Source: BOG-938 sp035524315 (GTDB lineage: Bacteria > Pseudomonadota > Alphaproteobacteria > Caulobacterales > Caulobacteraceae). Taken from it: a stretch of DNA of 64,000 nucleotides. The stretch covers positions 8,283 to 72,282 of the forward strand of contig DATKPD010000079.1 of assembly GCA_035524315.1 (NCBI GenBank). The letters are read 5' to 3'. Under the pieces are notes generated by a model. The model searched no databases. It was not told the DNA's origin and worked only from the letters and a program-made list of their open reading frames with translations. Positions within the stretch are counted from its first letter, which is position 1. The number at the start of each line of letters is the position of its first letter. The position numbers and the translations under genes were made by a program. Of this stretch, positions 1 through 8,189 are shown piece by piece.

Positions 1-1
1 C

Positions 2-76
2 GAGACCGGCTTCTCGGACAACATCGAGCCCGCGCCGGGCCGCACCTACGGAGTCACCGTGGGCGTGCACTACTAG
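2..76 (+). CDS. C-terminal end of a probable TonB-dependent receptor (partial)
   Basis: Only the last 24 codons are inside the window, ending at a TAG. The residues finish with a short stretch reading PGRTYGVTVGVHY. Alternating hydrophobic residues and a terminal aromatic residue are what the last beta strand of a TonB-dependent outer-membrane receptor looks like. The reading frame is open from base 2 and the gene begins upstream of the window. The call rests only on this short tail; another beta-barrel protein would look the same. The next gene converges on it 25 bases downstream. Confidence 0.45.
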   Translation, partial: ETGFSDNIEPAPGRTYGVTVGVHY

Positions 77-101
77 CCCGGCCCACCGAGGGGGAGGGAG
101 C

Positions 102-2228
102 CTAAGTCTCCCAACCCTTCTCCATCGCCCACACGGCGAAGGCGTAGTCGAGCGCGATCTCCTTGAGAAAGTCGAAGCGCCCGGCCGCCCCGCCGTGGCC
201 GGCGTCCATGTTGATCTTGAGCAGGATCGGATCGCCGCTGGTGGTGTGGGCGCGCAGCTTGGCCGCCCATTTGGCCGGCTCCCAATAGGTCACGCGCGGG
301 TCCGACAGACCGCCTGTGGCCAGTACCGCCGGGTAGGGCTTGGCTTGGACATTGTCGTAGGGGCTGTAGGCGGCGATGCGGTCGTAGGCCGCCTCGTCGG
401 TCAGGGGGTTGCCCCATTCGGGCCATTCGGGCGGGGTCAGCGGCAGGTCCATGTCGCTCATGGTGTTGAGCACGTCCACGAACGGCACCGCCGCGATGAT
501 GCCGGCCCAGAGCTCGGGCGCGAGGTTGGCGACCGCGCCCATCAGCATGCCGCCGGCCGATCCGCCATAGGCCACGATCCGGCCCCGTGCGCCGTAGCCC
601 TCGAGCGCCAGATGCTCGGCGCAGGCGATGAAATCGGTGAAGGTGTTGACCTTCTTCTCACCCCGGCCGTCGAGGAACCAGGTCCAGCCCTTTTCCGAGC
701 CGCCGCGGATGTGGGCGGTGGCCCAGATCCAGCCCCGGTCAACCAGCGACAGGTTGCGGATCGAGAAGCTGGCGTCCATCGCCAGGCCATAGGCGCCGTA
801 GCCGTAGAGCAACAGGGGCGCCGAACCGTCGAGCGGCGTGTCTTTGCGCATCAGGACCGTGATCGGAACCTCGGCCCCATCGGCGGCCCGCGCGTGCAGG
901 CGGCGCGCGACATAGGCCGACGGATCGTGGCCGGAAGGTATCTCCTGGGTCTTGCGCAGGGCGCGCGCCCGGGTGGTCATGTCGTAGTCGAACCATTGCC
1001 GGGGCGTGGTCGGCGACTGGTAGACGAAGCGCACGGTGTGGGTGTCGTACTCGTAACCGCCCTCCAGGCCGAGCGCGTAGGCCTCCTCGTCGAAGTCGAT
1101 GGCGTGCTCCTCGCCCGAGCGGGCGCGAAGCACGATGCGGTTGTTGGCGTCCACCCGCTCCAGTCGCGCCAGATGATCCTTGAAGGTGGTCATGCCGGCC
1201 ACGAACACGCCCGGCCGGTGGGCGATCAGGTCGCTCCAGCCCGCGCGGCCGGGCGCGTCTTCCGTCGCCGTCACCAATTTGAAGTCCGCCGCCCCGTCGG
1301 CGTTGGTGCGGATCACGAACGGGCCTTGGCCGCCATCGCTGTGCGCCCAATGCTCGACCTCGTAGCGCAGGCCCTCGGTGCGCGGTTCGATCACACGCGG
1401 CGCGGCGGAGGGATCGGCCGCCGGGATCACCAGCGCCTCGCTGGTTTCCTGATTGCCCAGGCTCAGCACGATGTAGGCGCGCGAGGCGGTCACCCCCACG
1501 CCCATGAAGAATCCGTCGTCCGCCTCCTCGTAGACCAGCGTATCGTCCTGCGCGCCGCCGCGCGCGGGGCGGCGGTACAGGCGCGCCGGGCGGCCCTCGT
1601 CGTCACGCCAGATCCAGAACAGCCACGCTGAATCCGGCGACCAGCAGAAATCGCCTGTCGCCGACTGCACCGGCTCGGCCAGCACCTCGCCGCTGGCCAA
1701 GTCCTTGACGAAGATCTCGCACACCTCCGATCCCTGCTCGTCCACGGCGTAGGCGAACAGGGCGTGGTCGGGGCTGTGCTCGGCGGCGTTGACCTGGAAG
1801 AAGGCCTTGCCCTTGCCCTTGGCCTCGGCGTCCGCGTCCAGCAGTACGGTTTCGGCTCCTTCGACCCCGCGCGGGCGTCGGGCGTAGACCGGATGCTGGG
1901 CGCCCGGCTCGTAGCGCACATAGTAATCGAACGGCCCGTCCGGCGTCGGCACGGTGGAATCGTCCTGCTTGATGCGGCCCTTCATCTCCTCGAACATCGC
2001 CGCTTGCAGCGCCTCGGTCGGGGCCAGCATGGCCTTGGCGTAGGCGTTCTCCGCGTCCAGATAGGCTTTCACATCCGCCTTGATCGCCGTGGGATCGCGC
2101 AGCACCTCGCGCCAATTGGCGTCCTTCATCCAGGCGTAGTCGTCGGTCCGCACCCGGCCGAGTTGGCGGGTCTCGTGCGGATGGACCTCGGCGATGGGCG
2201 CGATGGGCGCGGGGGTCGGATCGGTCAA
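102..2228 (-). CDS. ptrB: Oligopeptidase B (prolyl oligopeptidase family, S9A)
   Basis: A 708-residue serine peptidase that cleaves short peptides after basic residues, usually in the cytosol. The N-terminal half is the beta-propeller that restricts substrate size. The C-terminal alpha/beta-hydrolase domain carries Ser557 in the GGSAGG motif, Asp643 in GLSDPRV and His678 in DAGHGG. The length matches the family (about 690-710). I chose the TTG at 2228, just after a GGAG-like site and directly before TDPTPAP. The frame stays open to 2495, but the extra 89 residues are Arg-rich and not family-like. The gene stands alone on the minus strand. Oligopeptidase B is favoured over prolyl endopeptidase because of the early YAWMKD segment and the overall length. 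Confidence 0.93.
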   Translation of the reverse strand: MTDPTPAPIAPIAEVHPHETRQLGRVRTDDYAWMKDANWREVLRDPTAIKADVKAYLDAENAYAKAMLAPTEALQAAMFEEMKGRIKQDDSTVPTPDGPFDYYVRYEPGAQHPVYARRPRGVEGAETVLLDADAEAKGKGKAFFQVNAAEHSPDHALFAYAVDEQGSEVCEIFVKDLASGEVLAEPVQSATGDFCWSPDSAWLFWIWRDDEGRPARLYRRPARGGAQDDTLVYEEADDGFFMGVGVTASRAYIVLSLGNQETSEALVIPAADPSAAPRVIEPRTEGLRYEVEHWAHSDGGQGPFVIRTNADGAADFKLVTATEDAPGRAGWSDLIAHRPGVFVAGMTTFKDHLARLERVDANNRIVLRARSGEEHAIDFDEEAYALGLEGGYEYDTHTVRFVYQSPTTPRQWFDYDMTTRARALRKTQEIPSGHDPSAYVARRLHARAADGAEVPITVLMRKDTPLDGSAPLLLYGYGAYGLAMDASFSIRNLSLVDRGWIWATAHIRGGSEKGWTWFLDGRGEKKVNTFTDFIACAEHLALEGYGARGRIVAYGGSAGGMLMGAVANLAPELWAGIIAAVPFVDVLNTMSDMDLPLTPPEWPEWGNPLTDEAAYDRIAAYSPYDNVQAKPYPAVLATGGLSDPRVTYWEPAKWAAKLRAHTTSGDPILLKINMDAGHGGAAGRFDFLKEIALDYAFAVWAMEKGWET

Positions 2229-2426
2229 GGGGGCGCTCCGCTCAAAGTCCGGCGACGCCGGTGGCGTGACGGGTCTAGCCCGGCCCAACGGGCGGGGAAA
2301 CCGCGATCTCGACATCGACCGACCCCAGCGCCGGCCAAGGCCCCGCCCGCGCCAGTTTGGTCGCGCGTAAAGCCCAGCCGTGATAGGATCCAGCGTTACC
2401 GCGCGGAGCGCGGCGGCCCACGCCAC

Positions 2427-2454
2427 GGGCCTTATCGATCGGGCCTTATCGATC
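2427..2454. repeat. Perfect 14-bp tandem duplication in the 2229-2616 intergenic stretch
   Basis: Two adjacent identical copies of GGGCCTTATCGATC occupy 2427-2440 and 2441-2454, and three more bases of the unit follow. The gap 2229-2616 otherwise holds the divergent upstream regions of the oligopeptidase and the small membrane protein. It contains no convincing gene: a long frame crosses it only because stops are rare at this GC content. No clear sigma-70 promoter could be assigned. Confidence 0.8.
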
Positions 2455-2616
2455 GGGTGCGTCCAGGCGCGACTCGCAAGAACACGCGCGCTCATCGCGC
2501 CCCGACGCCAAGTGTCCGATCACCCGGGTTTTTGTGACACGAGTATTGCAAGCGCGCGGGCCTGTGGCATCCTCTTGCCTAGGCGCCAAGTCAAGAGACG
2601 CCATGGAGGAAACGCC

Positions 2617-3129
2617 ATGATGGAACGCGTTCTGAGTTGGGCTTTGGGTCTTACCCTAGCCGTGCTTCTGCTTATGGTAGCCTATCAATCCTTTAGCGGG
2701 CCGACGCCCAATGCGATCTTCGGCATGATCGCGCTGCGCTCGGGCATCCACGCGGCCGAGCCCTATGGCCGTTATGTCGTGTCCGGACTGCAACTGGTCG
2801 CCGTGCTGTTGGTGCTTGTGCCCCAGACCCGGCGCAGGGGGGCCATGCTGGCTATGGTGCTGTCGGTCGCCGCCATCGCCTTGCACCTCAGTCCGTGGCT
2901 GGGCGTGGACCTGCCGCAGGGGCCCGCCGTATCCCAAGCCCTGGCCGACGGTCGCTCCGTGGCGGAGATCAACGCCATGGGTCTGCCGACTGACAAGGGC
3001 GCGATGTTCTTGCTGGCCATCGCGATCGCCATCCTTTCGGTGGGGACCATCTTCGTCGAGCGCGCCAAGGTGCAGGCCATGGCCCGCGCCAAGCGCCACC
3101 GGCCGATCGGCGCCTTCGCCGACGCCTGA
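2617..3129 (+). CDS. Small integral membrane protein of unknown function
   Basis: A 170-residue protein with about four hydrophobic helices: residues roughly 5-25, 50-65, 72-90 and 130-150. A basic C-terminal tail is rich in Arg/Lys. The start is the first ATG of an ATGATG pair, six bases after GGAGGA, a strong ribosome binding site. The open frame upstream is rejected because it lacks a binding site and has atypical composition. I do not recognise a named family; the four-helix layout is reminiscent of small DoxX-like or DUF membrane proteins, but no diagnostic motif is seen. It is followed by a region with a large palindrome before the DUF2336 gene. Confidence 0.8.
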   Translation: MMERVLSWALGLTLAVLLLMVAYQSFSGPTPNAIFGMIALRSGIHAAEPYGRYVVSGLQLVAVLLVLVPQTRRRGAMLAMVLSVAAIALHLSPWLGVDLPQGPAVSQALADGRSVAEINAMGLPTDKGAMFLLAIAIAILSVGTIFVERAKVQAMARAKRHRPIGAFADA

Positions 3130-3165
3130 GGCGGCGCCGGTTAACTGGGTTCCCTCCGCGGCGCG

Positions 3166-3191
3166 CCGCGTCGGACGATCGTCCGACGCGG
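3166..3191. promoter_or_regulatory. 26-bp perfect palindrome between two CGGTTAAC octamers
   Basis: The two 13-base halves (first half CCGCGTCGGACGA) are exact reverse complements, with no mismatch or spacer. The palindrome is bracketed by identical octamers CGGTTAAC at 3138-3145 and 3197-3204. The downstream copy lies 35 bases before the DUF2336 start, and TTAAC resembles a CtrA half-site. There is no following T-run, so an intrinsic terminator for the upstream gene is possible but not typical. An operator for a dimeric regulator is the alternative. Confidence 0.5.
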
Positions 3192-3239
3192 TCGCTCGGT
3201 TAACGACATGTTGGCCAGATTGGGCGCACGGTGCCGGCC

Positions 3240-4490
3240 ATGAGCCAATCGCCGTCCATGAGCCCGGCCGAGCCGCCGCCAAACGAGTCGCCGGACCCCC
3301 AGGCGCAGTCGTCCGCCGCGCCCCTCCGCTCGCGCGCGGTGCTGTTCAAGCGCCTGGCCGACACCGTGTGTCTACCCTCAAGCCGCATCAACGCCTTCGA
3401 ACGCAGCATCGCCGCTGACCTGCTGGTCGAGATGCTGCGCGACGCCTCGGTCGAGGAGCGCGCCCGCGCTGCGAGGCGCCTGTCGCGGCTGAACGAGATT
3501 CCCACCAGCCTGCTGCGCCTGCTGCTGCGCGACACGCTCGAGGTGGCCAAGCCCCTGATCGAGGAGTGCACGGCGCTCGACGATTCGGATCTGGTCGACT
3601 GCGCGCGCCGATGCGGGCTGGAGCATCGTCTGATGTTGGCGGCGCGCAAGCCCCTCAGCACGCTGGCCTGCGAGGCGATCATCGAGGCGGGCGAGCCGCA
3701 GGTGATGGAGACCCTACTCAAGAACGACGCCGCGCGCCTGTCGAGCGACTGCCTGGAGACCATCGTCGCCGCCACTCGCGAGCACCAGAAACTGGCCGCC
3801 CTGCTGCTGCGGCGGCCCGAGCTGCGGCCGCGGCAGGCCTATGTCATGTTCTGGTGGGCTGACGAGGATTGCCGCCGGCTGATCCTGCAGCGGCTGGCCG
3901 TCTCGCGCGAAGTGCTGCAGGACGCCGTATCGGACGTGTTCCTCCTGGCCGCCCAGGAGCAATGGCAGGATCCTCTGTCGCGCAAGGCCCTGCAGTTCAT
4001 CGAACGGCGCCAGCGCAACCGCGCGGCCCTCGACAAGAGCCCCTTCGCCAGCTTGGAGGAGGCAGTGGCCGCCGCTCAGAACGGCATGACCCGCGAGCTG
4101 GCCGAGGAGCTGTCCTACCTGGCGGGCATCAAGCCGATGACCGGGGCTAAGATCTTCAGCGACCCGGCGGGTGAACCCCTGGCGGTCTATTGCAAGGCCT
4201 GCGGGCTGCCGCGCGCGGCGGTGCGGGCCCTGTGGCGCAGCATGCGTCGCGCCGAGACCGACTCGACCGGACAGATGACGCCCGCGTTCCAACGCGTGTT
4301 GCGCGCCTACGACATGATCGCGGTCGACCGTGCGCAGACGGTTCTCAGGTATTGGAACTGGTCCTTGTCTTCAGCCTTAACAACAGCGCTGATAAAGGCC
4401 ATCCGCGATGGTGACGGTGAGGCCCTGGACGAATATTCAGTTCCTCAGCGAGTCGCCATGCTTGCGCTCTCCACCGAGCTAAACCGCTAA
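3240..4490 (+). CDS. DUF2336 family protein
   Basis: A 416-residue protein made almost entirely of alpha helices, with HEAT-like repeats such as LLRLLLRDTLEVAKPLIEE. This matches DUF2336, which is common and multicopy in Caulobacterales and has no settled function. The first 30 residues are a Pro/Ser-rich, low-complexity tail. Start choice is uncertain: GTG at 3231, ATG at 3240 and ATG at 3258 share the frame, and none has a strong ribosome binding site. The preceding intergenic region holds a perfect palindrome flanked by TTAAC boxes. It is followed by the mucR upstream region. No catalytic motif is visible. Confidence 0.8.
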   Translation: MSQSPSMSPAEPPPNESPDPQAQSSAAPLRSRAVLFKRLADTVCLPSSRINAFERSIAADLLVEMLRDASVEERARAARRLSRLNEIPTSLLRLLLRDTLEVAKPLIEECTALDDSDLVDCARRCGLEHRLMLAARKPLSTLACEAIIEAGEPQVMETLLKNDAARLSSDCLETIVAATREHQKLAALLLRRPELRPRQAYVMFWWADEDCRRLILQRLAVSREVLQDAVSDVFLLAAQEQWQDPLSRKALQFIERRQRNRAALDKSPFASLEEAVAAAQNGMTRELAEELSYLAGIKPMTGAKIFSDPAGEPLAVYCKACGLPRAAVRALWRSMRRAETDSTGQMTPAFQRVLRAYDMIAVDRAQTVLRYWNWSLSSALTTALIKAIRDGDGEALDEYSVPQRVAMLALSTELNR

Positions 4491-4627
4491 CAACGCCCTG
4501 CGGCGAATAGCGCCCTAGCGTAAAACCCGGTCGGCTTTAGATTGGTCCAAGGCTTGTTTGGGCGCGCGGGGCCATTGCTGCTGGACTGTCTTACAACGGC
4601 GTTCAGGCGAGGTTCATCGAGACGGAA

Positions 4628-4663
4628 AGAATTTTGTCTGGGGGACGGATTTGTCCAGATTCT
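4628..4663. promoter_or_regulatory. Imperfect dyad upstream of mucR
   Basis: AGAATTTTGTCTGG (4628-4641) and CCAGATTCT (4655-4663) form an inverted repeat with a bulge, and GGAC/GTCC nests inside. It lies about 115-150 bases before the mucR start, in the AT-richer part of the 288-base gap 4491-4778. MucR/Ros proteins bind AT-rich sites and often repress their own gene, so an autoregulatory site is a reasonable inference. No other gene was seen in the gap. Confidence 0.35.
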
Positions 4664-4778
4664 TTCTTGATCTTATCCATTGTGCCAGTCCAAAAAGCTA
4701 GGTATGGACGCAACCTTCGTAAAGTTTCGCTTCGCCGGACCGGCGATCCTTGGCGAGTAAATACGGGCAAGAATCGAA

Positions 4779-5195
4779 ATGGATGAAAAATCCGAGATCA
4801 TCGAAATGACTGCGGACATTGTGTCTGCCTATGTCGGCAACAACGCTGTTGCTGCGGCGGACCTGCCTAGTCTGATCCAACATGTTCACGGCGCACTGGC
4901 GAACGTGTCGAACGGGACCGAGGTCGTGGAAGTCGCTCCTAAGGAGCCCGCGGTTCCGGTGAAGCGGTCGATCACGCCGGGCTTCCTGATCTGTCTGGAA
5001 GACGGCCGCAAGTTTAAGTCGCTCAAGCGACACCTGCGCACCAAGTACAACATGAGCCCGGAAGACTATCGGGCGAAGTGGGGTCTTCCGAAGGATTATC
5101 CGATGGTGGCGCCCGATTACGCCAAGGCCCGCTCTGAGCTGGCCAAGCAAATGGGTCTGGGCCAAGGCGGCCGCCAGGCGCCCCGCAAGCGCTGA
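4779..5195 (+). CDS. mucR: MucR/Ros family transcriptional regulator
   Basis: A 138-residue DNA-binding protein of the Ros/MucR family. In Caulobacter, MucR proteins repress CtrA-activated S-phase promoters together with SciP and act in G1-to-S control. The C-terminal Ros-type zinc-finger-like domain spans about residues 65-120, with FKSLKRHLRTKYNMSPEDYR as its core. The usual first Cys is present (ICLEDGRKF), but the second ligand Cys is Asp and the distal His is missing. That resembles the zinc-independent Ml-type members of Mesorhizobium. The basic tail ends RKR. The ATG at 4779 has no clear Shine-Dalgarno sequence. A strong intrinsic terminator follows, so the gene is monocistronic. Confidence 0.92.
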   Translation: MDEKSEIIEMTADIVSAYVGNNAVAAADLPSLIQHVHGALANVSNGTEVVEVAPKEPAVPVKRSITPGFLICLEDGRKFKSLKRHLRTKYNMSPEDYRAKWGLPKDYPMVAPDYAKARSELAKQMGLGQGGRQAPRKR

Positions 5196-5218
5196 TCACC
5201 TCGCCGATTTGAACGTCA

Positions 5219-5250
5219 ACGCCCTCCGGCTTTGTCGGGGGGCGTTTTTT
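5219..5250 (+). terminator. Rho-independent terminator of mucR
   Basis: ACGCCCTCCGGC pairs with GTCGGGGGGCGT across a TTT loop, including two or three G-T pairs, and is followed by TTTTTT. It begins 24 bases after the mucR stop codon. This is the clearest intrinsic terminator in the window. Confidence 0.92.
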
Positions 5251-5340
5251 GTTGAGTCAAATCAGGCTCTTGACTCTCGGGAAATAAAATAACTTTCCGC
5301 CCGCGAATTTCGCTGGCGCCGATTCGGCGGTTAAGGGATA

Positions 5341-5877
5341 GTGAATCGTCGTGATTCCAATGGGTTGTTAAGGAATCTCAAGACGGCCGGGGTCGGGATG
5401 CAAATCGGTTCGCCAGTCAGCGCGGTGCGCGCGCACGAGGAGCTGTTCTCCTACTGGGCTTCCCGCCGCCAGGGCGGGCGCCTGCCCGGCCGCGCCAGCA
5501 TCCATCCCGACGACTTCAAGCGCCACCTGCCCACCATCAGCCTGATCGATGTGCTTAAGGAGCGGCGCGACTACCGCCTGCGCCTCGCCGGCACCGGGCT
5601 CTATGGCGTCTATGGCCGCGAGATCACCGGCCGCAGCCTGGAGGAAGTCTATAATTCCACCGCCGCGGACTATTGGCGCCAGGAACTCGACAAGGTCGTC
5701 GAAGGCCGCCGGCCGGGCGTAGGCGTGCACAATCTGGCCTGGCGCGGCGCGCCGCACCTGTCGATCCTGTGGCTGCGCCTGCCCTTGGCCAGCAACGGAG
5801 CCGACGTCGACATGATCCTGGGCTACGACGTGGTCGTGGGCCATCAGGCCTCCGCCAGCGGAATCCGCGCGGCCTAG
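5341..5877 (+). CDS. PAS_5 domain protein
   Basis: A 178-residue soluble protein fitting the PAS_5 family, which is frequent in Caulobacterales and Rhizobiales. Typical pieces are HPDDFKRHLPTISLIDVL near residue 55, YRLRLAGTGLYGVYGREITG near 80-98, and a C-terminal strand with DMILGYDVV. PAS domains bind small ligands or mediate contacts. No output domain is attached, so any signalling role is inferred. The start may be GTG at 5341 or the ATG at 5398 (MQIGSPV), which begins just before the conserved part; upstream sites are weak for both. It overlaps the convergent sufE gene by four bases. Confidence 0.75.
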   Translation: MNRRDSNGLLRNLKTAGVGMQIGSPVSAVRAHEELFSYWASRRQGGRLPGRASIHPDDFKRHLPTISLIDVLKERRDYRLRLAGTGLYGVYGREITGRSLEEVYNSTAADYWRQELDKVVEGRRPGVGVHNLAWRGAPHLSILWLRLPLASNGADVDMILGYDVVVGHQASASGIRAA

Positions 5878-6323
5878 CCTGCGCTGACCGCGCCGGCGTC
5901 GCGGCGAATCCGTTCCACCATCGAATTGAGGCCGTTCGATCTTTGGGCCGACAGGGCGCCGGCCAGGCCGAGCCGGTCGAACGCCGCGCGCGCGTCGAAC
6001 GCCAGGATGTCGGCGGGGGAACGGCCTGAATACAGCCTCAGCAGTATAGCGATCAGCCCACGGACGATGTGCGCGTCAGAATCGCCGCGGAAGCCGAGCA
6101 CGCCGCCGGGGCCCGGCTCGGTGGCCAGCCACACCTGGCTGGCGCAGCCGCGCACCTTGTTGGCGTCCGACCGCTCGCCCTCGGCCAGAGGTTCAAGCTC
6201 ACGGCCCAAGTCGATGATATAGCGATAGCGATCTTCCCAATCGCCCATCAGGTCGAATTCGGCGGCGAGGTCGTCGAGGTCCTCGGCGATGGAGCGTGAT
6301 GCGGGTGGCGACATGGGCTGCAC
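5874..6323 (-). CDS. sufE: SufE family cysteine desulfurase activator
   Basis: A 149-residue SufE-type protein that accepts persulfide sulfur from the cysteine desulfurase SufS and passes it to the Fe-S scaffold. The acceptor Cys60 sits in VRGCASQVW, the family hallmark. LMGDWEDRYRYIIDLGREL near residues 25-43 and the PADILAFD segment are also characteristic. The length is normal. It is separated from other suf genes here, as is often the case in Caulobacterales. It diverges from the DivJ-like kinase, sharing a 122-base promoter region, and converges with the PAS_5 gene. Confidence 0.93.
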   Translation of the reverse strand: MQPMSPPASRSIAEDLDDLAAEFDLMGDWEDRYRYIIDLGRELEPLAEGERSDANKVRGCASQVWLATEPGPGGVLGFRGDSDAHIVRGLIAILLRLYSGRSPADILAFDARAAFDRLGLAGALSAQRSNGLNSMVERIRRDAGAVSAG

Positions 6324-6445
6324 TTAGGGGGTGGCGCGGGCGCTGGCAACGGATGAGGCGCCGGACCGGCCTTTTCCACAGGTGCTCCACGGCCAGATAT
6401 CGCCCGTCGCTTGCGCGCGCTGGAGCCGCTTGGCCTCGGCGGTTA

Positions 6446-8179
6446 ATGTGGTCGCCTTCGACTGAACCGACCTGGACGCACACCCGCTTGGCCGCCCCTC
6501 CCGTCATCAATGCTGAAGCCCGCGTGGCGATCGGGCCCGACGATCGATCGGGCATACTGGTCTGGCACGCGGTGTGGCTCCTGACCCTGACGGTCGCATT
6601 CGGCGGGCTCCTGGTCGCCCTGCCGGTCATTCCCTGGCCGATCGTGTGGGCCTTCGCCTTCGCCGTGCTTCCCGCGCTCGCGGCGCTGGCGCTGCACGAA
6701 AGCGATGGCCCCCGCGCGCGCAGCCTGCTGCTGGTGATGTGGGCGGTGTGCGGCGGCCTGGCGTGCGGCATGGCGGGCGGCGTATCCGGTCCCCTGGCCG
6801 CCTGGTGCCTGGCGCCGGCGGCGGCGGCGGCCATGCTGGGCTCGCGCCGGCTGTGGACCGAGGCGGCGGTCCTGGCGGTGATCACCGGGGCCGTGGTCGC
6901 CCTGGCCCAGATCGCCCACCTGTGGCCCGCCCCGCCCGCCGAACCGATTCGTTTCTTCCTCGGTCTTCTATCCCTGACCACCCTGGGCGTGGGCCTGGCG
7001 GGCGGCCTGACCCTCTCGCGGCGACGGCTAGAGGCCCGCTATGCGATGGACAAGGCCGCCAGCGACGGCTTCGAACGGCTCCTGACCCGACAGCCCCACC
7101 TTCTGGCGGCGTTCGACGCCGATGGCCGCGTGCTGTCGGCTTTCGGCTATTCGCCGGGCGGCTTGTCCGAGGCCCTGCTACTGGAGCAGGGTCTTGTGGC
7201 CAGCGCCGAGCCCGCAGACCGTCCGGATCTCACGCTGGCGCTGGACGCCGCTTTGGCGCATGGACGGTCCGAGGCGGTGTTCCGCCCCCTGGACCACGTC
7301 GACCGCTACATCGGCGTCAGCCTGGCGCGCGCCGAGCCCGACCGGCTGGTCGGGGTGCTGCAGGACATATCCGGCCAGAAGGCGCGCGAGGCCCAGCTCG
7401 AGGCCGCCCGCGACCAGGCCGAGGCCCTCAACACCGGCAAGTCGCGCTTCCTGGCGAATATGAGCCATGAGCTGCGCACCCCGCTCAACACCATCATGGG
7501 CTTCTCGGACATGATGCGCGCCAAGCTGTTCGGTCCGCTTCCGCCCAAGTACGCCGAATACGCCGACCTGATCCACGAATCCGGCCGCCATCTGCTGGAC
7601 CTGATCAACGACGTGCTCGACATGTCCAAGATCGAGGCCGACCGCTACCAACTGCACCTGGAGGCGATCGACGCGCGCGATCCGGTGGCTTCGGCCCTGC
7701 GCCTGATGCGGGTGCAGGCCGACGACGCCGGCGTGGTCCTGCGCGGCAGCCTGCCGGCTCTACCGTTGCTGGTCATGGCCGATAGCCGGGCGATCAAGCA
7801 GATCGTGCTCAACCTGCTGTCCAACGCGCTGAAGTTTACTCCCCGGGGCGGCCGGGTGGACCTCAGCCTGGAGCCCCAGGGCGGGGCGCTGGAGCTGGTG
7901 GTGGCCGACACCGGCGTCGGTATCGCGCCCGACGACGTCAAGCGCCTGGGCCAACCGTTCCAACAGGCGGGCGACGCGGCCCAGCGCGCTCGCGGGGCTG
8001 GGCTGGGCCTGTCGCTGGTGCGCGCCTTCGCCGAGCTGCACGGCGGTCAAATGATCATCGAGAGCGTCCTGGGCGAGGGCACCTCGGTGATCGTGCGCAT
8101 TCCCGGCCCGATCCTGGAACCGCAGCCCGAAAGCCGGCCCAGCGCCAAGGTCATCGCCTTCAACCCGAAGGTCGGCTAG
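6446..8179 (+). CDS. divJ: Membrane sensor histidine kinase, DivJ-like
   Basis: About 577 residues. The N-terminal 200 residues hold five to six hydrophobic helices without a large periplasmic domain. A PAS-like linker is followed by HisKA with His341 in NMSHELRTPLN and an ATPase domain (NLLSNALKFTPRGG, ADTGVGIAPDD, GLGLSLVR). The run GFSDMMRAKLFGPLPPKYAE and the LIHESGRHLLDLINDVLDM segment are typical of the DivJ/PleC/PdhS group. DivJ phosphorylates DivK at the stalked pole of Caulobacter to drive cell-cycle progression, and the membrane architecture fits DivJ best. The start is uncertain: ATG 6446 or TTG 6488. Open frame upstream of 6446 would overlap sufE and is rejected. Confidence 0.72.
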   Translation: MWSPSTEPTWTHTRLAAPPVINAEARVAIGPDDRSGILVWHAVWLLTLTVAFGGLLVALPVIPWPIVWAFAFAVLPALAALALHESDGPRARSLLLVMWAVCGGLACGMAGGVSGPLAAWCLAPAAAAAMLGSRRLWTEAAVLAVITGAVVALAQIAHLWPAPPAEPIRFFLGLLSLTTLGVGLAGGLTLSRRRLEARYAMDKAASDGFERLLTRQPHLLAAFDADGRVLSAFGYSPGGLSEALLLEQGLVASAEPADRPDLTLALDAALAHGRSEAVFRPLDHVDRYIGVSLARAEPDRLVGVLQDISGQKAREAQLEAARDQAEALNTGKSRFLANMSHELRTPLNTIMGFSDMMRAKLFGPLPPKYAEYADLIHESGRHLLDLINDVLDMSKIEADRYQLHLEAIDARDPVASALRLMRVQADDAGVVLRGSLPALPLLVMADSRAIKQIVLNLLSNALKFTPRGGRVDLSLEPQGGALELVVADTGVGIAPDDVKRLGQPFQQAGDAAQRARGAGLGLSLVRAFAELHGGQMIIESVLGEGTSVIVRIPGPILEPQPESRPSAKVIAFNPKVG

Positions 8180-8189
8180 CGGCCCGCAT

